Positions 1-17,516 of a DNA stretch of 64,000 nt are shown here, piece after piece. Each line of letters opens with the position of its first letter. The first letter of the stretch is position 1. Below the pieces are notes generated by a model that worked only from the letters and a program-made list of their open reading frames with translations, did not search any database and was not told the origin of the DNA. The position numbers and the translations under genes were made by a program. The DNA lies in contig NC_133166.1 of assembly GCF_040802235.1 (NCBI RefSeq), positions 115,768,991 to 115,832,990 of the forward strand, given 5' to 3'. This DNA is from Manis javanica. Its lineage: Eukaryota; Chordata; Mammalia; Pholidota; Manidae.

Positions 1-929
1 GGGGTGGACAGACAACCCTGTACCCTGTTACAATGCAGTCTGGCAAGAACTATGACAGAGGTGGGCACAGAGGAGAGCTTCCTGGAGGGACACCTGACTT
101 GGGAGTTAAAAGATGCATCTGAATTAGCTGGGTGAATGGGGGGGTGGGGGGGAAAGCACAGGGCATTCCAGCCAGTCTGGCCAGCTGATCTGGGAGCCAG
201 GAGCCTCCTCGTCAAGGAATCTGAGCTTTGTCCCAAGTGCACGAGGCAGCATGGAAGTACTTCCAGCGGGGAATGACAGGGTAAGAATTGAGGGGTGGTA
301 TCAGAATGCTGAATAAATTCCCACCTGCCGCTTCTAACTGGTCACAAAGGCCTTGAATGGATACCCCTCCAGGCATTCACACCACGCCCCCTGGTTCAGG
401 CCCCCATCATCCGTCACCCAGACAGTGCCGACAGCTCCCCACCCCAGCTCCCCCTCTGCTCCCCTTGCTCTTGTTCACACCCCAGGTGTACCAGTCATCT
501 AACGCTACTGCCGTCATTGCTGTTTGTGCCCGTCTGTCTCCTTTTCCAGCAGGCCTTGACCTTCTTGGGGCTGGGGCCAAGTCCTTTTATATCCTGAGGA
601 CCCGTGAGTAGATACTCAATATATATTGCATTAATCACTTCCTTAATAGATTAATGGATGGCTAGAAAATGGGAAATGAATGAAAAGTGGCTTGTGTCAA
701 TAGTCAGTTGACCAAGCTGACAAAGATGGATGGGTGGATAGATAGATGGGTGGGTGGGTGGGTGGGGAGATGGATGGGTGGACGAATCAGTAGATATTCG
801 GATGATCAGAAGATCGGTGAATAGATAAATGAAGGAACAAGAGGATGAACGATTAAGTGTCTCCCAGAGAACTGGCTCCTTCTCTACTCCCTGCCCTCGG
901 CCCCCACCCTCCTTCTTCTTCCACCTTAC
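1..929. other. TSGA10IP intron, no exon seen
   Basis: No further TSGA10IP exon is recognisable here. The stretch holds an L2/MIR-like tail around 500-660 and a short GATG/GGGT tandem tract. The rest looks like unique intronic sequence. Confidence 0.5.
720..792. repeat. (GATG)n/(GGGT)n simple repeat
   Basis: Degenerate tetranucleotide tract of GATG, GATA and GGGT units, directly visible, probably grown from the tail of an old repeat just upstream. Confidence 0.8.
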
Positions 930-3102
<2,173 letters not shown>

Positions 3103-3189
3103 TCAGCCAGTACCAAGGGCTCTGGCAAAAAGCAGGCTAGGAAGGGCCAGTCAGCTTCCTTCTAGGAGGGAGAGATCGTTCAGCAGGAT

Positions 3190-3330
3190 GCTGAGGAATA
3201 GCCCAGGCCTGGGAGTCCAGAGACCCAGGGCCAAGTCCTGCCTCTGCTCATTGACCTGGTTCGAGTCCCCTGCCTTCACTCAATCTATGTTTGCACATCT
3301 ATCTGTAAAAGGGACTGAAGAACTCGGCCA
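3190..3330 (+). repeat. MIR-like fragment
   Basis: Contains a B-box-like GGTTCGAGTCC followed by a 'catctatctgtaaaaggga' segment, as in the MIR core. There is no tRNA cloverleaf around it. Confidence 0.45.
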
Positions 3331-3489
3331 TCTGGAAGGGTCCTCACAGCCTGTGAAGATGGCCAGGTGGTACCTGAGGCAGGCCCCTCTCCCTCCTCCC
3401 TTCTCCTGGGTTGCCCCCAGCTGTCTGTCAACATTATCTCTGAGGGCCTTTGTGGAACAGAAAGCCTTCGTTTTGATGTAGTCAGATCC

Positions 3490-5020
3490 ATAAAGGTTTT
3501 CAATAGGGGTTTGTATTTTGAATAGGGGTTTATATTTTCCTATGCCTAGGTGGGGCATTCCCCTATATTTTATTCTATTAGCTCATTGTCTGCTGGCTTC
3601 ATTCTTCATTGCCTCCCAATTATGATCCTGGAAAAAGCATTCTCACATTCTCTGCTTTCTGGAACAACTGCTGTAAGATAAGGGCCATCTGTTCCTTCAA
3701 AGTCTGGCAGAGCTTCCTGTAAGTGTCTTTGTCAGAGTGCTTTTGCATCGGAGTCTTAGATTTTAGTTTTCTCTACTGGTATTGATCTATTAATATTTTT
3801 ATATTTTTGTTCCAATTTTGGCCTTCCATATTTTTCTGGAAAGGCTTTCACTTTGATTAAGTTTTTATATTTATGAACATAGGATTTTTTTGTAATATCC
3901 TTTGATATTTTTGATATGTTAAACATCTGTGGGGATTCAGGGGTCAGGTCGTGTGGGGCCTGGTGGCCATGAGGACCCTGGATCTGTCCTAAGCATGATG
4001 GAAGAGGGAGAGGGTACTGGAAGCTGCAACTGAGGCTCCAGGGTAGAGTGGATATGACACTTCAAAGTGAATTGCTGCTGGCCAAGGCCCAAGTATTAAA
4101 GAAAATAGAAAGAACCCATTTTGCCCCTCTTGAAACCTCTGGGCCACCTCAAGAGCACAAAAGGATCAGGGCTGGATTCTGAAAGGGAAATTTTGTGATG
4201 AGATTGTTTTGGAAAGAGCTGCTATCATGCTGAGTCTCAGGACTCCCCTTAGGGGATGCAGTTAGGGGGCTGCCTTCTAATCCAAAATCTGGGAAGAAGT
4301 GCTATCAGGAAGCCACCTGGGGAGCGTGAGATAGGCTTCCTGAAGGTGTGGCAACCCAGTGGGCCAGGGTACCTGAGACCTCCAGGAAGGCTGCAAAAAC
4401 ACAGTGGGAACTGGCCAGTGGCAAGCCAGCAGGTGGTCCCGCCCAGAGGGCTTCTGTATCTGGCAGACCCAACAGCATGGGTCTGTGCTTGGGGGCCTGC
4501 CTGCCTGCTTCCCTGGAGATACCGTCAAGCGAGTGACCCATAAAGGAGTCTTCAGGGAGCCAGGGTGAGAGCCCGCTTTAAACAGCTGCCACCCAGGCAG
4601 CAAGATGCCATCTTACCCAGCACCAAGCAAAGAACAACTTTCTGCACCACTGCCCTTCCTCCTTCCCTGCACGACAGCTGTGGAGTGTCCTCAAGTTGGG
4701 GGAGCAGGAGGGAAGGGAGAAGGGGCAGGCCTGACCTCCCTCCCTCCATGTCAGCAGGGGCCAAAATGGCTGGGGCAGTGGAGATTTTCTCATCAAGTTT
4801 AGAGACGTGGCTACTACACACAACTGGGATTGCTAACAGACTTTATTTAATGACTTCGGGGGACCATAGGGCTGTAAGAAAATGTGGGCCAGAATGTCAT
4901 GACCTCATTTGGAGGCAGAGAGAAAAGGTTCCTGATGAATTTTAGAGGGACATTGGAAAACAGATACTGTTTTTTTTATTATATCCCATGATCTTATTTG
5001 ATCAAAGGAGCCATCACAGT
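3490..5020. other. Intergenic stretch without recognisable gene
   Basis: AT-rich to 3900, then mixed composition. A short local duplication of 'aataggggttt' lies near 3501-3535. Open frames on both strands around 4250-4950 are short, overlapping and match no family I know. I see no exon with flanking splice sites. Confidence 0.4.
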
Positions 5021-5029
5021 AGAGGATTT

Positions 5030-5400
5030 TGAAAGGGGGAGTGATGTGAGCTGATTAGTGGTTTTAAAAGATCCCTCTGACAGCTGTGTAGAGATTAGAC
5101 AGGAGGGCCAGGGTGGAGAGAGGGACTAAAGGGCTTGAGCTGGGAGAGGCAGAGAGAAGAAAGAAGAGGTCTGGAGGCTGAGCCCGGCCTGTCACCATTC
5201 ACAGGCCAGGAGAGCTCAGGAGACGCGGCTGCAGAGACCAAACAATGGCAGCCAGTGAGGAAGAAATGAGCAGAGAGAGGGTGGGCTCCCAGCCAAGCGA
5301 AGAAAGTGTTTCAAAAGGAGGGAGTGGCCAACTGTGACAAGAGCCACTGAGAGGTCAAGGGGAGGACAACAGAGTTAACAACTAACCTTGGTAACCTTCC
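5030..5400 (-). repeat. L2 fragment (minus)
   Basis: The stretch 'aaaagatccctctgacagct' followed by purine-rich 'gattagacaggagggccagg' is the usual minus-strand L2 pattern. It is old and diverged, and its edges are approximate. Confidence 0.45.
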
Positions 5401-5679
5401 TTGTTTGCCAGGACCAGGTGTAGGAGGCTCAGTACTAAAATTTGGCTATTGGAACATGGCTGGGGTTGGCCTCCACCACATCACCTCCTCACAGAGCCTC
5501 CATCCGAAACTTGTTTTGGAATTAAAGTCTAAGAAAATTTTCCTGCAGAGGAACTTGTAGGCTCTGTCGTCTCTGGGGAATAAAAAGCTAAGTTACTACA
5601 TCTCCCTTTTTGCTCTGTCTGCCAGGAAGCTCAGAGCCAAATTTGATATTCACTTAATAGACTACTTTATGGGCTGCAT

Positions 5680-5706
5680 ATTTATATATATATATATATA
5701 TATATT
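5680..5706. repeat. (TA)n microsatellite
   Basis: About 11-12 uninterrupted TA units. Confidence 0.9.
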
Positions 5707-6769
5707 TATGTTCTTGCTCCTGATCTACATGTTCTCTTTTAAATTATATTTTCACCTTTTTGATTCTCCATTTCTATCTTTCCTTTTGTCTTCCTTGTTC
5801 TTGTTGGAAGCGACCTCAGGTACATGGGAAATGAGGCAGGTATGCAAATTAATTCCACTCATTCAGCAAATACATAGAGATGCCTTTTACTAGTCAGGTC
5901 CCTTTGGTTTGCAATCAACAAAGCTAAACTGAGTCCCCAAAAGAATAAATGATTGGCTCATTTTATGAAATCATATAAAGGGCAGGGATGTTGTTGACCT
6001 CTCAATTTTGCCTGGATGGAGGGACTTGAATCTTTCTGCCTCTGTGTGTGTGTGTCTTATTTGCTTACTCACTTCATCACCATTTCCCTCTCTCTGTCAG
6101 CTTCATTCTGTCTGGAAATGTTGGCTGCAGGTAGAATCCGGCTGCTGTCCTTGGACCTTTTCCACCAGAAGAGAGAGAGGACTCTGCCCACATATCCAGG
6201 TAGAAAAACCCCAGGGAGTGTCTCTGACATGTCTCCTGTCTGGAATCTTATGACCATCCCTGACTTCTGATTCTGGCCATGAGGACATAAATTGGACTGA
6301 AATGATCCTTTTGCCATAAACAACTAAGAAACCAGACAAAGTGTAAGGAACAACTACTTTCAGGTGTTAAAACCGAGTAGCACAGGACTGTAACCCCTGA
6401 GAAAAAGGAAGCAAGCAAGCTGAGTGCTACCATGGTCCGGGTCCTCTACCTCTGCTGTGTGCCTAGAGGTAATTTCCCTGCTGCAGTGCAGGAGGGGAAC
6501 CCGAATAGGGTCCATCAGTCTCACTGAGTTAAGAAGACAGAGACCAGAGTTTGGAGAGACAAAGGCAGCTAGAATTTGTTGGGAAGAATAACTGAGAAGG
6601 AACCTACACAGAGAATGAGCTCTATGTAGACGGGACAGGTCCCATAGTGGGGACCCTTTGAACTTTAGGAAGAATATTAATCTGCACATGGCATAGGGTG
6701 AAACTCCACAAGGCTGGACAGAACACCTTTCAAAAGAAGAACAATTACTGCAGACCCATTAGACCAATA

Positions 6770-7160
6770 ATTCCCAGAAGTCGCACAGGAGTAGCAACTT
6801 AAGATTCTCTCAGAGTAGAGCGATCTCACTGACTACACAGAAAATTCAGGAAGGAGCCCAGAAGGGGCATGCCTTAGAAGTGGGCCTGAGTCAGCCCTTA
6901 ACAAGGCACTCTAAACCCAACATAAAAGATCTTGAAACAAATATTGAAATGATCAAACTAATCCACAAGTAACTAAAATGCCAGGAAAAATCCAACACTC
7001 TTTAAAGGAATTTGATAAAAATCCAGATTCATATTGTAAAGTTCACAATGTATGACACCCTAAGACAAAAATTAATATACACATAAAGGAGGAAAATGTG
7101 ATTAATAATCAGGAGAAAATTTGCCAAATGAAACAAACCCAGGAGATGGTAGTACTCTCC
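6770..7160 (+). mobile_element. L1/HAL1 5'-ORF1 region fragment
   Basis: Sequence such as 'gtgattaataatcaggagaa' followed by 'gaaacaaacccaggagatgg' resembles the 5' part of old L1 or HAL1 elements. It is directly followed by an L1 3' part, so this is probably one internally deleted old element, or two. Stops are frequent and no coding capacity remains. Confidence 0.5.
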
Positions 7161-7535
7161 AAATTGATTCAACACAGTCCTTATTAAAATCTCACCTGCC
7201 TTTTGTAGGAATTGACAGGCTGTTCCTAAAATTTATGTGGAGAGTCAAGGGGCCCAGACTAGTCAAATAATCTTGAAAAAGAACAAAGTTGGAAGACTCA
7301 TATTTTCCACTTTCAAACCTATATAGTCAAGACAGTGTGTACTACCATTAGGATAGACATAGAGATCAATGTAAAACTGAGAGTCCAGATTTCTACCTGC
7401 AAAAGAATGGAGAAGTTAAATGTAAGAGTTAAAACTATAAAACTCTTGGGAAAAAAACACAGGAATGACCTTGGATTAGGCAATGGCTTATTACTACGAC
7501 TCCAAAAACTCAAGTAATGAAAAGAAAAATAAAAT

Positions 7536-7578
<43 letters not shown>

Positions 7579-8548
7579 TTTCATCAAAATTATAAACTTT
7601 GGTGCTTCAAAAGACACCATCAAGAAAGTGAAAAGACATCCCACAAAATGGGAGAAAATAGCTGCAAATCATATATCTGATAAAATACTTTTATCCAGAA
7701 AAATATAAAGAACTTACAATTCAACAGCAAAAAGGCAAATACCCAATTTAAAAATGGACAAAGGATTTGAATTGACATGCAAAGAATCTGTATAAATAGC
7801 CAATAAGCACATGAAAAGATGCTCAACATCGTTAGCTATCAGGGAAATGCAAAAGACAAAACCAAAACTAACAAGTGTCAGAATTTGGAGAAACCGGCAC
7901 CCTTGCGCTTCGCTGGTGGGAATGTAAAATGGTACAATTGCTACAGAAGACAGTATATTGTTTTCTCAAAAACTTAAACAGAATGACCAAATGATCCAGC
8001 AATTCCACTCTACCCAAAATTCTTATATCCAAAAGAATTAAAAGAAGGGGCTGGAATGGATGTTTGTGCACCCATGTTCATAGCAGCACTCTTCACAATA
8101 ACCAAAATCTGGAAACAACCCAAATGTCCCTCAGCAGATGGACGAATAAACAAAATGTGGTGTCTAGATTATGGAATATCAGCCTTATAAAGAAGGGAAG
8201 TTCTGACATGTTGCAAGATGGTTATGGATGAACCTTGAAAGCATTATGCTAAGTGAAATAAGCTTATAGATAAATACTGTATAATTCCACTTATATAAAA
8301 TACCTAGAATAGTCAAAGAGATAGAGACAGAAGTATAACAATGATTACCAGGGGCTGGGGGGAAGGGAAGAATGGGGACTTAGGACTTAATGGAGACAGG
8401 GTATCTGTCTGGCAGGATGAAAACCTTCTGGAGACTGATGGTGGTGATGGCTGCACAATGAGAAGAAAGTACCTAATGCCACTGAACCATTCACTTAAAA
8501 ATGGTCAAAATGGTCAATTTTATGCATATTTTGCTACAATAAAAATGT
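7160..8548 (+). mobile_element. Old L1 LINE, ORF2 C-terminal part and 3' UTR
   Basis: Starts with the ORF2-like 'ttcaacacagtccttattaa' and continues through the 'cacaaaatgggagaaaatag' block. It ends with typical L1 3' sequence: 'gaccttgaaagcattatgct'-type text and 'atggtcaattttatgcatat', then an A-rich end near 8545. It is heavily mutated and non-coding, with a CA microsatellite inside. A relative lies at 25195-26410. Confidence 0.75.
7537..7576. repeat. (CA)20 microsatellite
   Basis: Perfect CA run inside the L1 fragment. Confidence 0.95.
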
Positions 8549-8803
8549 AAATGGTATAAACATGCCAACTAAAAAGATGCTGTCAGATTGTGTAAGACCC
8601 AATCATATGCTGCCTCTGAGAAACCTACCCTAAATGTAAAGACACAGATAAGTTTCAGTGTAAAAGGATGGAAAAAAACGAATCATGTAAACACTAACCA
8701 AAGACCAAAAGGAAGGAGAGGCCACTTTCAGCCAGGCGTCCTGGCAGGTCTTCTCGAGGAGGCACCAGGGACCGTGAAGACCAGGAAAGCCCATGTGGGC
8801 AAA

Positions 8804-8816
8804 GGCCTTGTGTCAG

Positions 8817-8857
<41 letters not shown>

Positions 8858-8944
8858 CCACAAGCCTTGTGTCAGAAGGGTGTGTGTGTGTGTGTGTGTG
8901 TGCGCCACAAGGGTGTGTGTGTGTGTGTGTGTGTGTTCCACAAG
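8804..8944. repeat. Compound GT minisatellite, three units
   Basis: Three tandem units. Each is a GT run (36, 24 and 24 bases or so) ending in a TTCCACAAG or GCGCCACAAG linker. The first two are preceded by CCTTGTGTCAGAAGG; the third unit has lost most of that leader. Confidence 0.85.
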
Positions 8945-9469
8945 AGTTACCACACTTGCAGGGCTTGGGGAGGTAAATTGGACTTGGCATTAGATTAGAT
9001 AGGAAACTTCCTAAGTGACGTAACTGCAAACTCTCGGAGGAAGTGAGTTTTCCAATCAGGAGAGCAATCAAACTCAAGGAGACAGGGGCAGTCACAAGAT
9101 TACAGCTGGTCAAATACGTGCTTACAAAGATGCCTCTGGCTTCACAGTGGAAGAAGACTCAGCAGTGAGGTCCAGGAGGCGGGGCAGCCAGTGAGGAGTA
9201 CGTCGGGTAATCCAGGCAGGAGATGACGTGGGAGACAGAAGAGCGCCATTCACTGAGGACTTGGCAGCAAGTGTGTGGGTTCATAACCCTGGCTGCACTT
9301 CAGAACTCCCTGGGGAACTTTCAAAATGTGCGCATTCCTGGGCCTCCCATTCCAACCAGGGAGATCAGCATCTCTGGAAATGGACCCCAGGCATCAGTCA
9401 CCTTCAAAGTCCCCCGTTGATTCTAGTCATCAAAGGTCAGGTACATGGGGCCAGGGCCTGGGTTTGTCC

Positions 9470-9690
9470 ACAGTTGAATGCCAGTGCCTAGAACTGAGCC
9501 TAGCATGAAATAAGTGGTCAACAGATCTCTGTAAATATCAGTTAATCCTTCCAACAACGCTGTGGAATAGGGAAGATTGTGGTGCCCATTTTGTAGGAAG
9601 GAAACAGGCACAGAGAGGTCTGGGCACCTGCTCAGTCACAAAGCTGATAAAGGATGGTGCTAGAACCAAAATACAAGGGGTATCACCACG
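9470..9690 (+). repeat. MIR SINE
   Basis: Carries the MIR 3' half: 'gcccattttgtaggaaggaa', 'acaggcacagagaggtctgg' and a 'cacaaagctgataaaggatg' end. Confidence 0.7.
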
Positions 9691-10554
9691 GAGCCCATAC
9701 TCTCACCGGTGTGCTCTACACTCCGGTGTAGTAGGGAAGTGGATCCTGGGGGCAGAATGGACCACATGACGGATGAAGCTGGACCTTTGGAGGTGGAATG
9801 GAGGGCCCAGGCCCCTGCCCTATCATCAGCAGGGGCAGGGAACCCACACACAGAAGCACAACTTGAAGCCCTGGTGGAAGGGGAAAGTGAAACAAGTCCA
9901 ACACTGGGGCAGGGGTGGGAGGGGAATCTGCGACTGGAAACAAGGGCAGCCCCCTCACAGGAATGTGGAATCGGCTGGGACTAGAAGAGCCCCAGGCCGC
10001 TTGCGGCTGCTTCAACAGGGGCCTCCGGGGAGCCCTGGAACAGCCAGCCCACTCTCGCCCACCCAAACCCTCCCCTGCTTTCCCTTCCTTCGGGACCTCA
10101 CCACCCGCTGGCGTTCGATGTTCCAGCCATTTGCTTATAGTCCTCCTGTTACCTGCTCCCCAACTAGAAAGGAAGCCCTGTGGGAGCAGACTGTCCGGAG
10201 CCCAGAACAGAGCCTGGCCCAGAAATATTTGCTTGTGCTCTGGAAAAATTTGTTGAGTGAGTTACAGAAGAAAGCATGTGTGGTCCATGAACACTGCAGG
10301 GCCATTGTCTGCCCGTCATCGCAGGACATTCCAGGAGGGTAGGTTGGCTGAGCCCACTGGGAAGATGACAATTGGCAGTCCCTGTTTTTTCTTTGAACAT
10401 GGAAACATAGACTTGAGCAGACTTTGGGGCACTGCAGGCATCGACAGGGTCCCAGAGAGCCTCCCTTTTAGTGGGCTTTCCCTTTGAGCCCACCCTGCTC
10501 CTGTAGCCCCCCACCTGCGGGTGTTTACCACATGCCCTCCCAATCTGCTTTCCA

Positions 10555-10745
10555 GACGTTGGTAACAGGATGCACCATTTATTCGTGCTTACACTTTGCT
10601 AAGTACTGTATGTGTCATATCTCATTTAATCCCCACAGGTCCCTGTAGGAGGTGCTGATTGTCCCTACTTTACAGATGAGGACACAGAAGCACAGATGGT
10701 TTAAGTCACTTGCCCAAGGTCACACAGTGGTGGCAGAAATGTAGG
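10555..10745 (+). repeat. MIR SINE
   Basis: Very typical: 'atctcatttaatccccacag', 'ctactttacagatgaggaca' and 'cacttgcccaaggtcacaca'. Confidence 0.8.
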
Positions 10746-13500
10746 ATTGTTGTACTTGTATGGGATTTCAGTCTCCATAAGCACTGCTGTGCTGTAGATC
10801 TTATTCTGTTTTTTTTCTGTTTTTCAGTCAACACTCTGCATTTAAGCTTTGTCCACGTTGCTCTCTGCCATGTGGTTCCCCAGTGATGCACAACAAGGCA
10901 GGTGCCAACTCCTGGCCACCACAAACCGTGCCTAGGACTCATCTTTCTTTTTGTGAGAGGTCTTACCCAGGAATGGAACTGCCAGGGGGCACTGAGTGGC
11001 CAAATGCCCTTTCAAACAAACTTCCTACTTTACACCTCCACCAACAGCACCAGACTTCATGTACCCCCTCCTCCGCACCAGCCATCGATTTTCTCTGATT
11101 TCCTCTTCTTGCCAATTTAATGGGTGTCATCTGGGATCTTAGGCTTTCCCTGGCAGCTCTCTGAATACTGGAGTGGCTGCAGAAACCCCAGCCCTTAGAA
11201 CATTTTAAAAAAAGACATTTGAATACATATACACACACACGCACACACTCACAAAATAAGGACATGATTTCAGAAAAGATAGCTCAGCCTGTCGACAGGA
11301 GGTGAGGCCGCATGGCCCCTGCCCCACTGCCCAGCTACAAGGAAGCTCCTGAGGGAGTCTAGAGCCACTGGCCACTCTCACCAAAGGCTCTGCCCAAGGA
11401 GAAGAGGGAAAGGCCCCTGGTGAGCTCCTGTTCCTGGTCCCTATCAGCCAGAGCATCTTCAGCTACAGGTGACAGAAATCCAACTGGCTTTGAGGGGGAA
11501 CATGTTTACCGGCTCATATGGCTAAGTCCAAAGTATACAGACTTCTGGCAAGACTGGGTCCAGGTGTCATCAGAAATCTGTACCCCTGAGCCTCCTGGCT
11601 CTGCTGTGCTGGCCTCATTCTCAGGTAGGATTGCCCACTCAGATGGGATGTGGCTGCTGGCAGCACCCGGCTACACTCTGCCAGGTCTGCTACTCCAGTG
11701 TGGCTACCGTCATCCTCACCTGGACTCGTGACAGGGGTCCTGGCTGCCACTAGTGCCATGGGGAAGCCAGTGATCTTGTCAAAACCCTTTCCCAGTGGTC
11801 CCCCTGAAAGTCCCAGGGCTCAAATGTGCTAGCTGATTGGTCTGCCTGAGTCACGACCCCACCTACACCACTCAATACTGCTAGAGCAGGTGTGGTGGCT
11901 CGACTGACCAGGCTGGTGCGAAGTCTCGGCCCCGCAGCCCCAGGGAGTGGGGTCGGTGGCACCCAACACAGATTAGGGAGAGGAGAGATGGTTCCCCAAA
12001 AGAAAGCAAGACACTATAACCAGAGGGGGAGTGCATGAGAGGCAGACAGGACCCCTGTGCCCCAGGCTCCAGGTGCCAGGGTCCACGACAGCCACCTCAC
12101 CTCCACTTTCAGAGAAGGCAGACACTGCCAGATGAAACCCGAATACCTCCACCCCTCCACCAAAGCCCACTCACCCCGCGTCTCATCAGGTCGGGGAGCC
12201 CACATGACACTACCCCTTCCCCTCCCGTCCCTTCAGCCCCCTCCCTACCAGCCTGTGTTTCTGTCACCTGAAAAAAAAAAGCAACGCTCCTGGGAGGCCT
12301 TGCAGCTGGGCAGTGGGGCAGGGGCCATGTGACCTCACCTCCTGTCGGCAGGCTACCCTTTTTCTGAAATCACGTCCCTTTGTCCTCTAAGCCACTGCTC
12401 CCTCCCATCTCCACTTCACAGCCCCGAGCGTTGCTCCAGCTCTCTGGCCTCCTCAGCAACCACCAAGCCCTCCCTAGAACCTGCAAGGGGTCACAGCATA
12501 CAACAGCTGACCTCTCCCTCCTCCTGGTCATACCGAAGCAGCAATGACAGTGGTTCCTGGGAGGCCCTGGATCTGGCTGCTCCTCAGGCCACTTTGGTGG
12601 CCCTAGGTGTCCCCCTTTCCCCTGGCTGAGGTCACCTGCTCCCAACATTCACACACCTGTCTCTAGGCCCTTACATCCCAGTGCCCACCCTATACCTCTC
12701 AGTGGCTTCACAAGAACCCCAAGCTCATCGCAGCCAAACTTATGAGAGCTTAAGACCTAGCCCTGCTCCTCCTCCGGTGTCCTCCGGCCAGAAACCAGCC
12801 CCAGCCTCCACCCAAGTGGCTGCAGAAAGAAATCTGAGTCTTTGAGGATTCGCTTGTTAGCCCTTCACCCAGGCCTACTGCCACCACAGGACTCAACCTG
12901 CCCACCCCTCTCCACCGCTGACTCCTCTCCACACCTCCTACCCAGCCTAGCCAAGCCACTGCTCTCTGAAAGCACATGTCCACCTCATGGGCACTACAGC
13001 TCAGGGTCTGCTAAGAAACAGGTGTGGACCTACAGTGTCACTGTCCTGCTCACAAGCCAGCCTTTATGCCCCTCTACAATCTTGCCTACCTCTGCCTCTA
13101 CCACCCCTTCTCCAGTGCCCTTCATGGCACCAGGCACAGAACTCGACAGTCTTCAAGACATGTTCCTTTACTCGTCCTGTCCATCCCTTTGCAGAAGCCC
13201 AGAGCAAGCAGAATAATCTCTCCACCAGAGAGAGCAGGACAGGCTGCTCAGAGGAGGGCGGGAAGCTCTCCATGGTCCCCCAGCACCTGCTGGCTCTGGC
13301 CCTATACCACGCTGCCCACCTTCCTTCTGTCGTCAGCACCCCTGGTCCTGCCCTGGCGGAACTGTGGGCTCCAGCCCCTCCCTTCGTTCAGTCACCACCA
13401 CCACCTGGCCCACCACAGCTACCAGCCCCAGCTCAGCGTGGGGAAGCCAGGTGGATGGATGGGGAGGTGGCTGTGAAGCCCGGAACAAAGGCTGGGACAG
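10746..13500. other. Intergenic, GC-rich, mainly diverged repeat and unique DNA
   Basis: No gene recognised. A CA-rich tract lies at 11229-11250. The pyrimidine-rich text at 12400-13200 (clinical-style 'cctcctacccagcctagcc') looks like old plus-strand L2. Overlapping open frames on both strands at 12840-13625 have no family signature and continue into the DRAP1 3' UTR, so I leave them unannotated. Confidence 0.4.
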
Positions 13501-13515
13501 ACACTGGTGTTCCCT

Positions 13516-13521
13516 TTTATT
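13516..13521 (-). terminator. DRAP1: DRAP1 polyadenylation signal
   Basis: AATAAA on the minus strand about 100 bases beyond the stop codon, giving a short 3' UTR. A second A/T-rich hexamer lies at 13530-13540. Confidence 0.6.
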
Positions 13522-15279
13522 ATTTTTTTTTAATAAATTTAAGAACAGCTCTATCTTCTCTCCTCCCCCCAGAACAACTAAAACCAACTAAAAGGGGGTG
13601 TGGCCTGGGGGGCCAAGGGTGCTAGGAGTCATAATCCTCCTCATCCTCTGCGTCAGGTGCTGAGGGGCCTGGGGGCGCCGGGGGCAGAGGCAGAGTCGAG
13701 GTGAAGGCAACGAAGGGTGTCGGGGGGCTGCAGGGAAGAAAGCAGCAGCAGATCAGGCCACTCTCTGGTGCCCATTCCTGCCCACTGTCCCCACTCCACT
13801 CCCCACAGAGGCAGCAGGAGCTCACGGCCTCTGGACCAATGGGCCAAGGCCAGGGCAGGTCACACAGCTCCTGCCTAGGCCCTATTCACGCCCCACCCGG
13901 TGAGGGGGGAGTCCTTCTGAGTGCACAGACCCCTGCCTTTAAACCTCCGTTCCTCCCCTCCCATCTCCCAAATCTGCCACAATCAACCGAGTGGCCATGG
14001 AGGACAAAAAGGGCAAGTCAGCCTTGAGGCGTCTGCTGACCTCCTCCTGGAACCACTGAGCTGCTTACCTGTGAAAGTGGGCAGGGGGGTGGCTGGCCTG
14101 TGGTGGGGCCTGCGGTGTCTCCTCTTCCCCTTCAGTGTCTGTGTCCTCAGACTCATCCTAGGAGCAAGGCAGGGGTCAGATGACGAGAAAGGCATGGGCC
14201 ACCACCAGGGAGCCTGGCCTCCTGACTTCCATAGCCCCACTTACAGAGAAACCGAGAAAGAGGGCCCAGTGAGGATGGGGGCAGGCCTCTGGCCAGCTCC
14301 GCCTGCTGCAAGGCGGCCCTCCCACACCACAGGGCTGCGGGTGAGGGGCTTCACTCACCTCCTGCTCGGAGTCGCTCCCTGACAGCTTCTTGTCCTTGCT
14401 TTTGCTTCCCATCCCACCATTCTTCCGGTTGCTGCTGCCTGGCTTCCGACCCCTTCAGGAAGATACAGTCCATCTGCCCAGAGGTCTCCCCCATCCTCAG
14501 CCACCCCCCAACCACCCCCGACCCCAGTGGCCTTGGCCTTCCCTGCCTGGACACTTGGAACTGGTTCCCCACCTGCGGGAACCCTTGTCCCCATCCAGGT
14601 GGTTGTCTTCCCCGTCTCCCTGCATGTCAGGCACAGAGGCCACCAGGTCTTTCAAGAAATCAAACTGCTGCTCCAGCTCGATGCACTGCTTCCTGGAAGA
14701 GGGGGGTGGGGGGATGGCACTCAGGCAGGTCCCAGATGTCTGAGCTCTCAGTAAAGACAGCAAAGAACTCTGACAATCAGGAGTGCCGAGCCTGGAAAGC
14801 CTCCAGCCCATATCCACAACCAGATGACCCAACCCCTCCTCTCCCAGTTCAAACCCACCAGTGTCTGAGGCCTTGCCGCTCCCCAGGCAGCCTCCCACCT
14901 CCCTCACTATCAGGACTCAGCTTCCCTGGAGTGTATGAACTCCTGGGGTGGGGCCCCACCGGGCCCTCCCAGTTCCGCCGCCACTCACAGGTGGGAAGTG
15001 GTCATGGTCTTGGCGTTTCGGGACTGGGTCACCTGGCAGGCCTTCTTCAACAGCGACTCCAGGAAGAGCTCGAGGGCCCGGGCTGACAGGTGTCAAGGAG
15101 AACGCGGGTGGAGGGTCCCCAGCCCACCCAGGGCAACCCCGGTCTCCCTCCTTCCCCACGTCCCTCAACCCGGCCAGCCCCCGACAGGATACAGATGATG
15201 ACAGGCACAGCCGCCGCCACCTTCCCAATCTCCTCGTCAGTCTGCATGATCTTCTTGATCCGCGCCTGGGGAGGGAACA

Positions 15280-17516
<2,237 letters not shown>

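Noticed and set aside
3254-3268. GGTTCGAGTCC as a tRNA B box
   Set aside because: No A box or cloverleaf at tRNA spacing; the surrounding text fits an MIR, which derives from a tRNA.
7160-8548. Possible active L1
   Set aside because: Only the 3' part is present, with many stops and an internal microsatellite.
8588-9113. Cysteine/valine and threonine/histidine repeat proteins over the GT array
   Set aside because: They are translations of dinucleotide repeats, not genes.
12840-13625. Overlapping open frames of up to 212 codons near the DRAP1 3' end
   Set aside because: Low-complexity Pro/Ser/Leu text on both strands, no conserved motif, and it runs into the DRAP1 3' UTR and coding exon.
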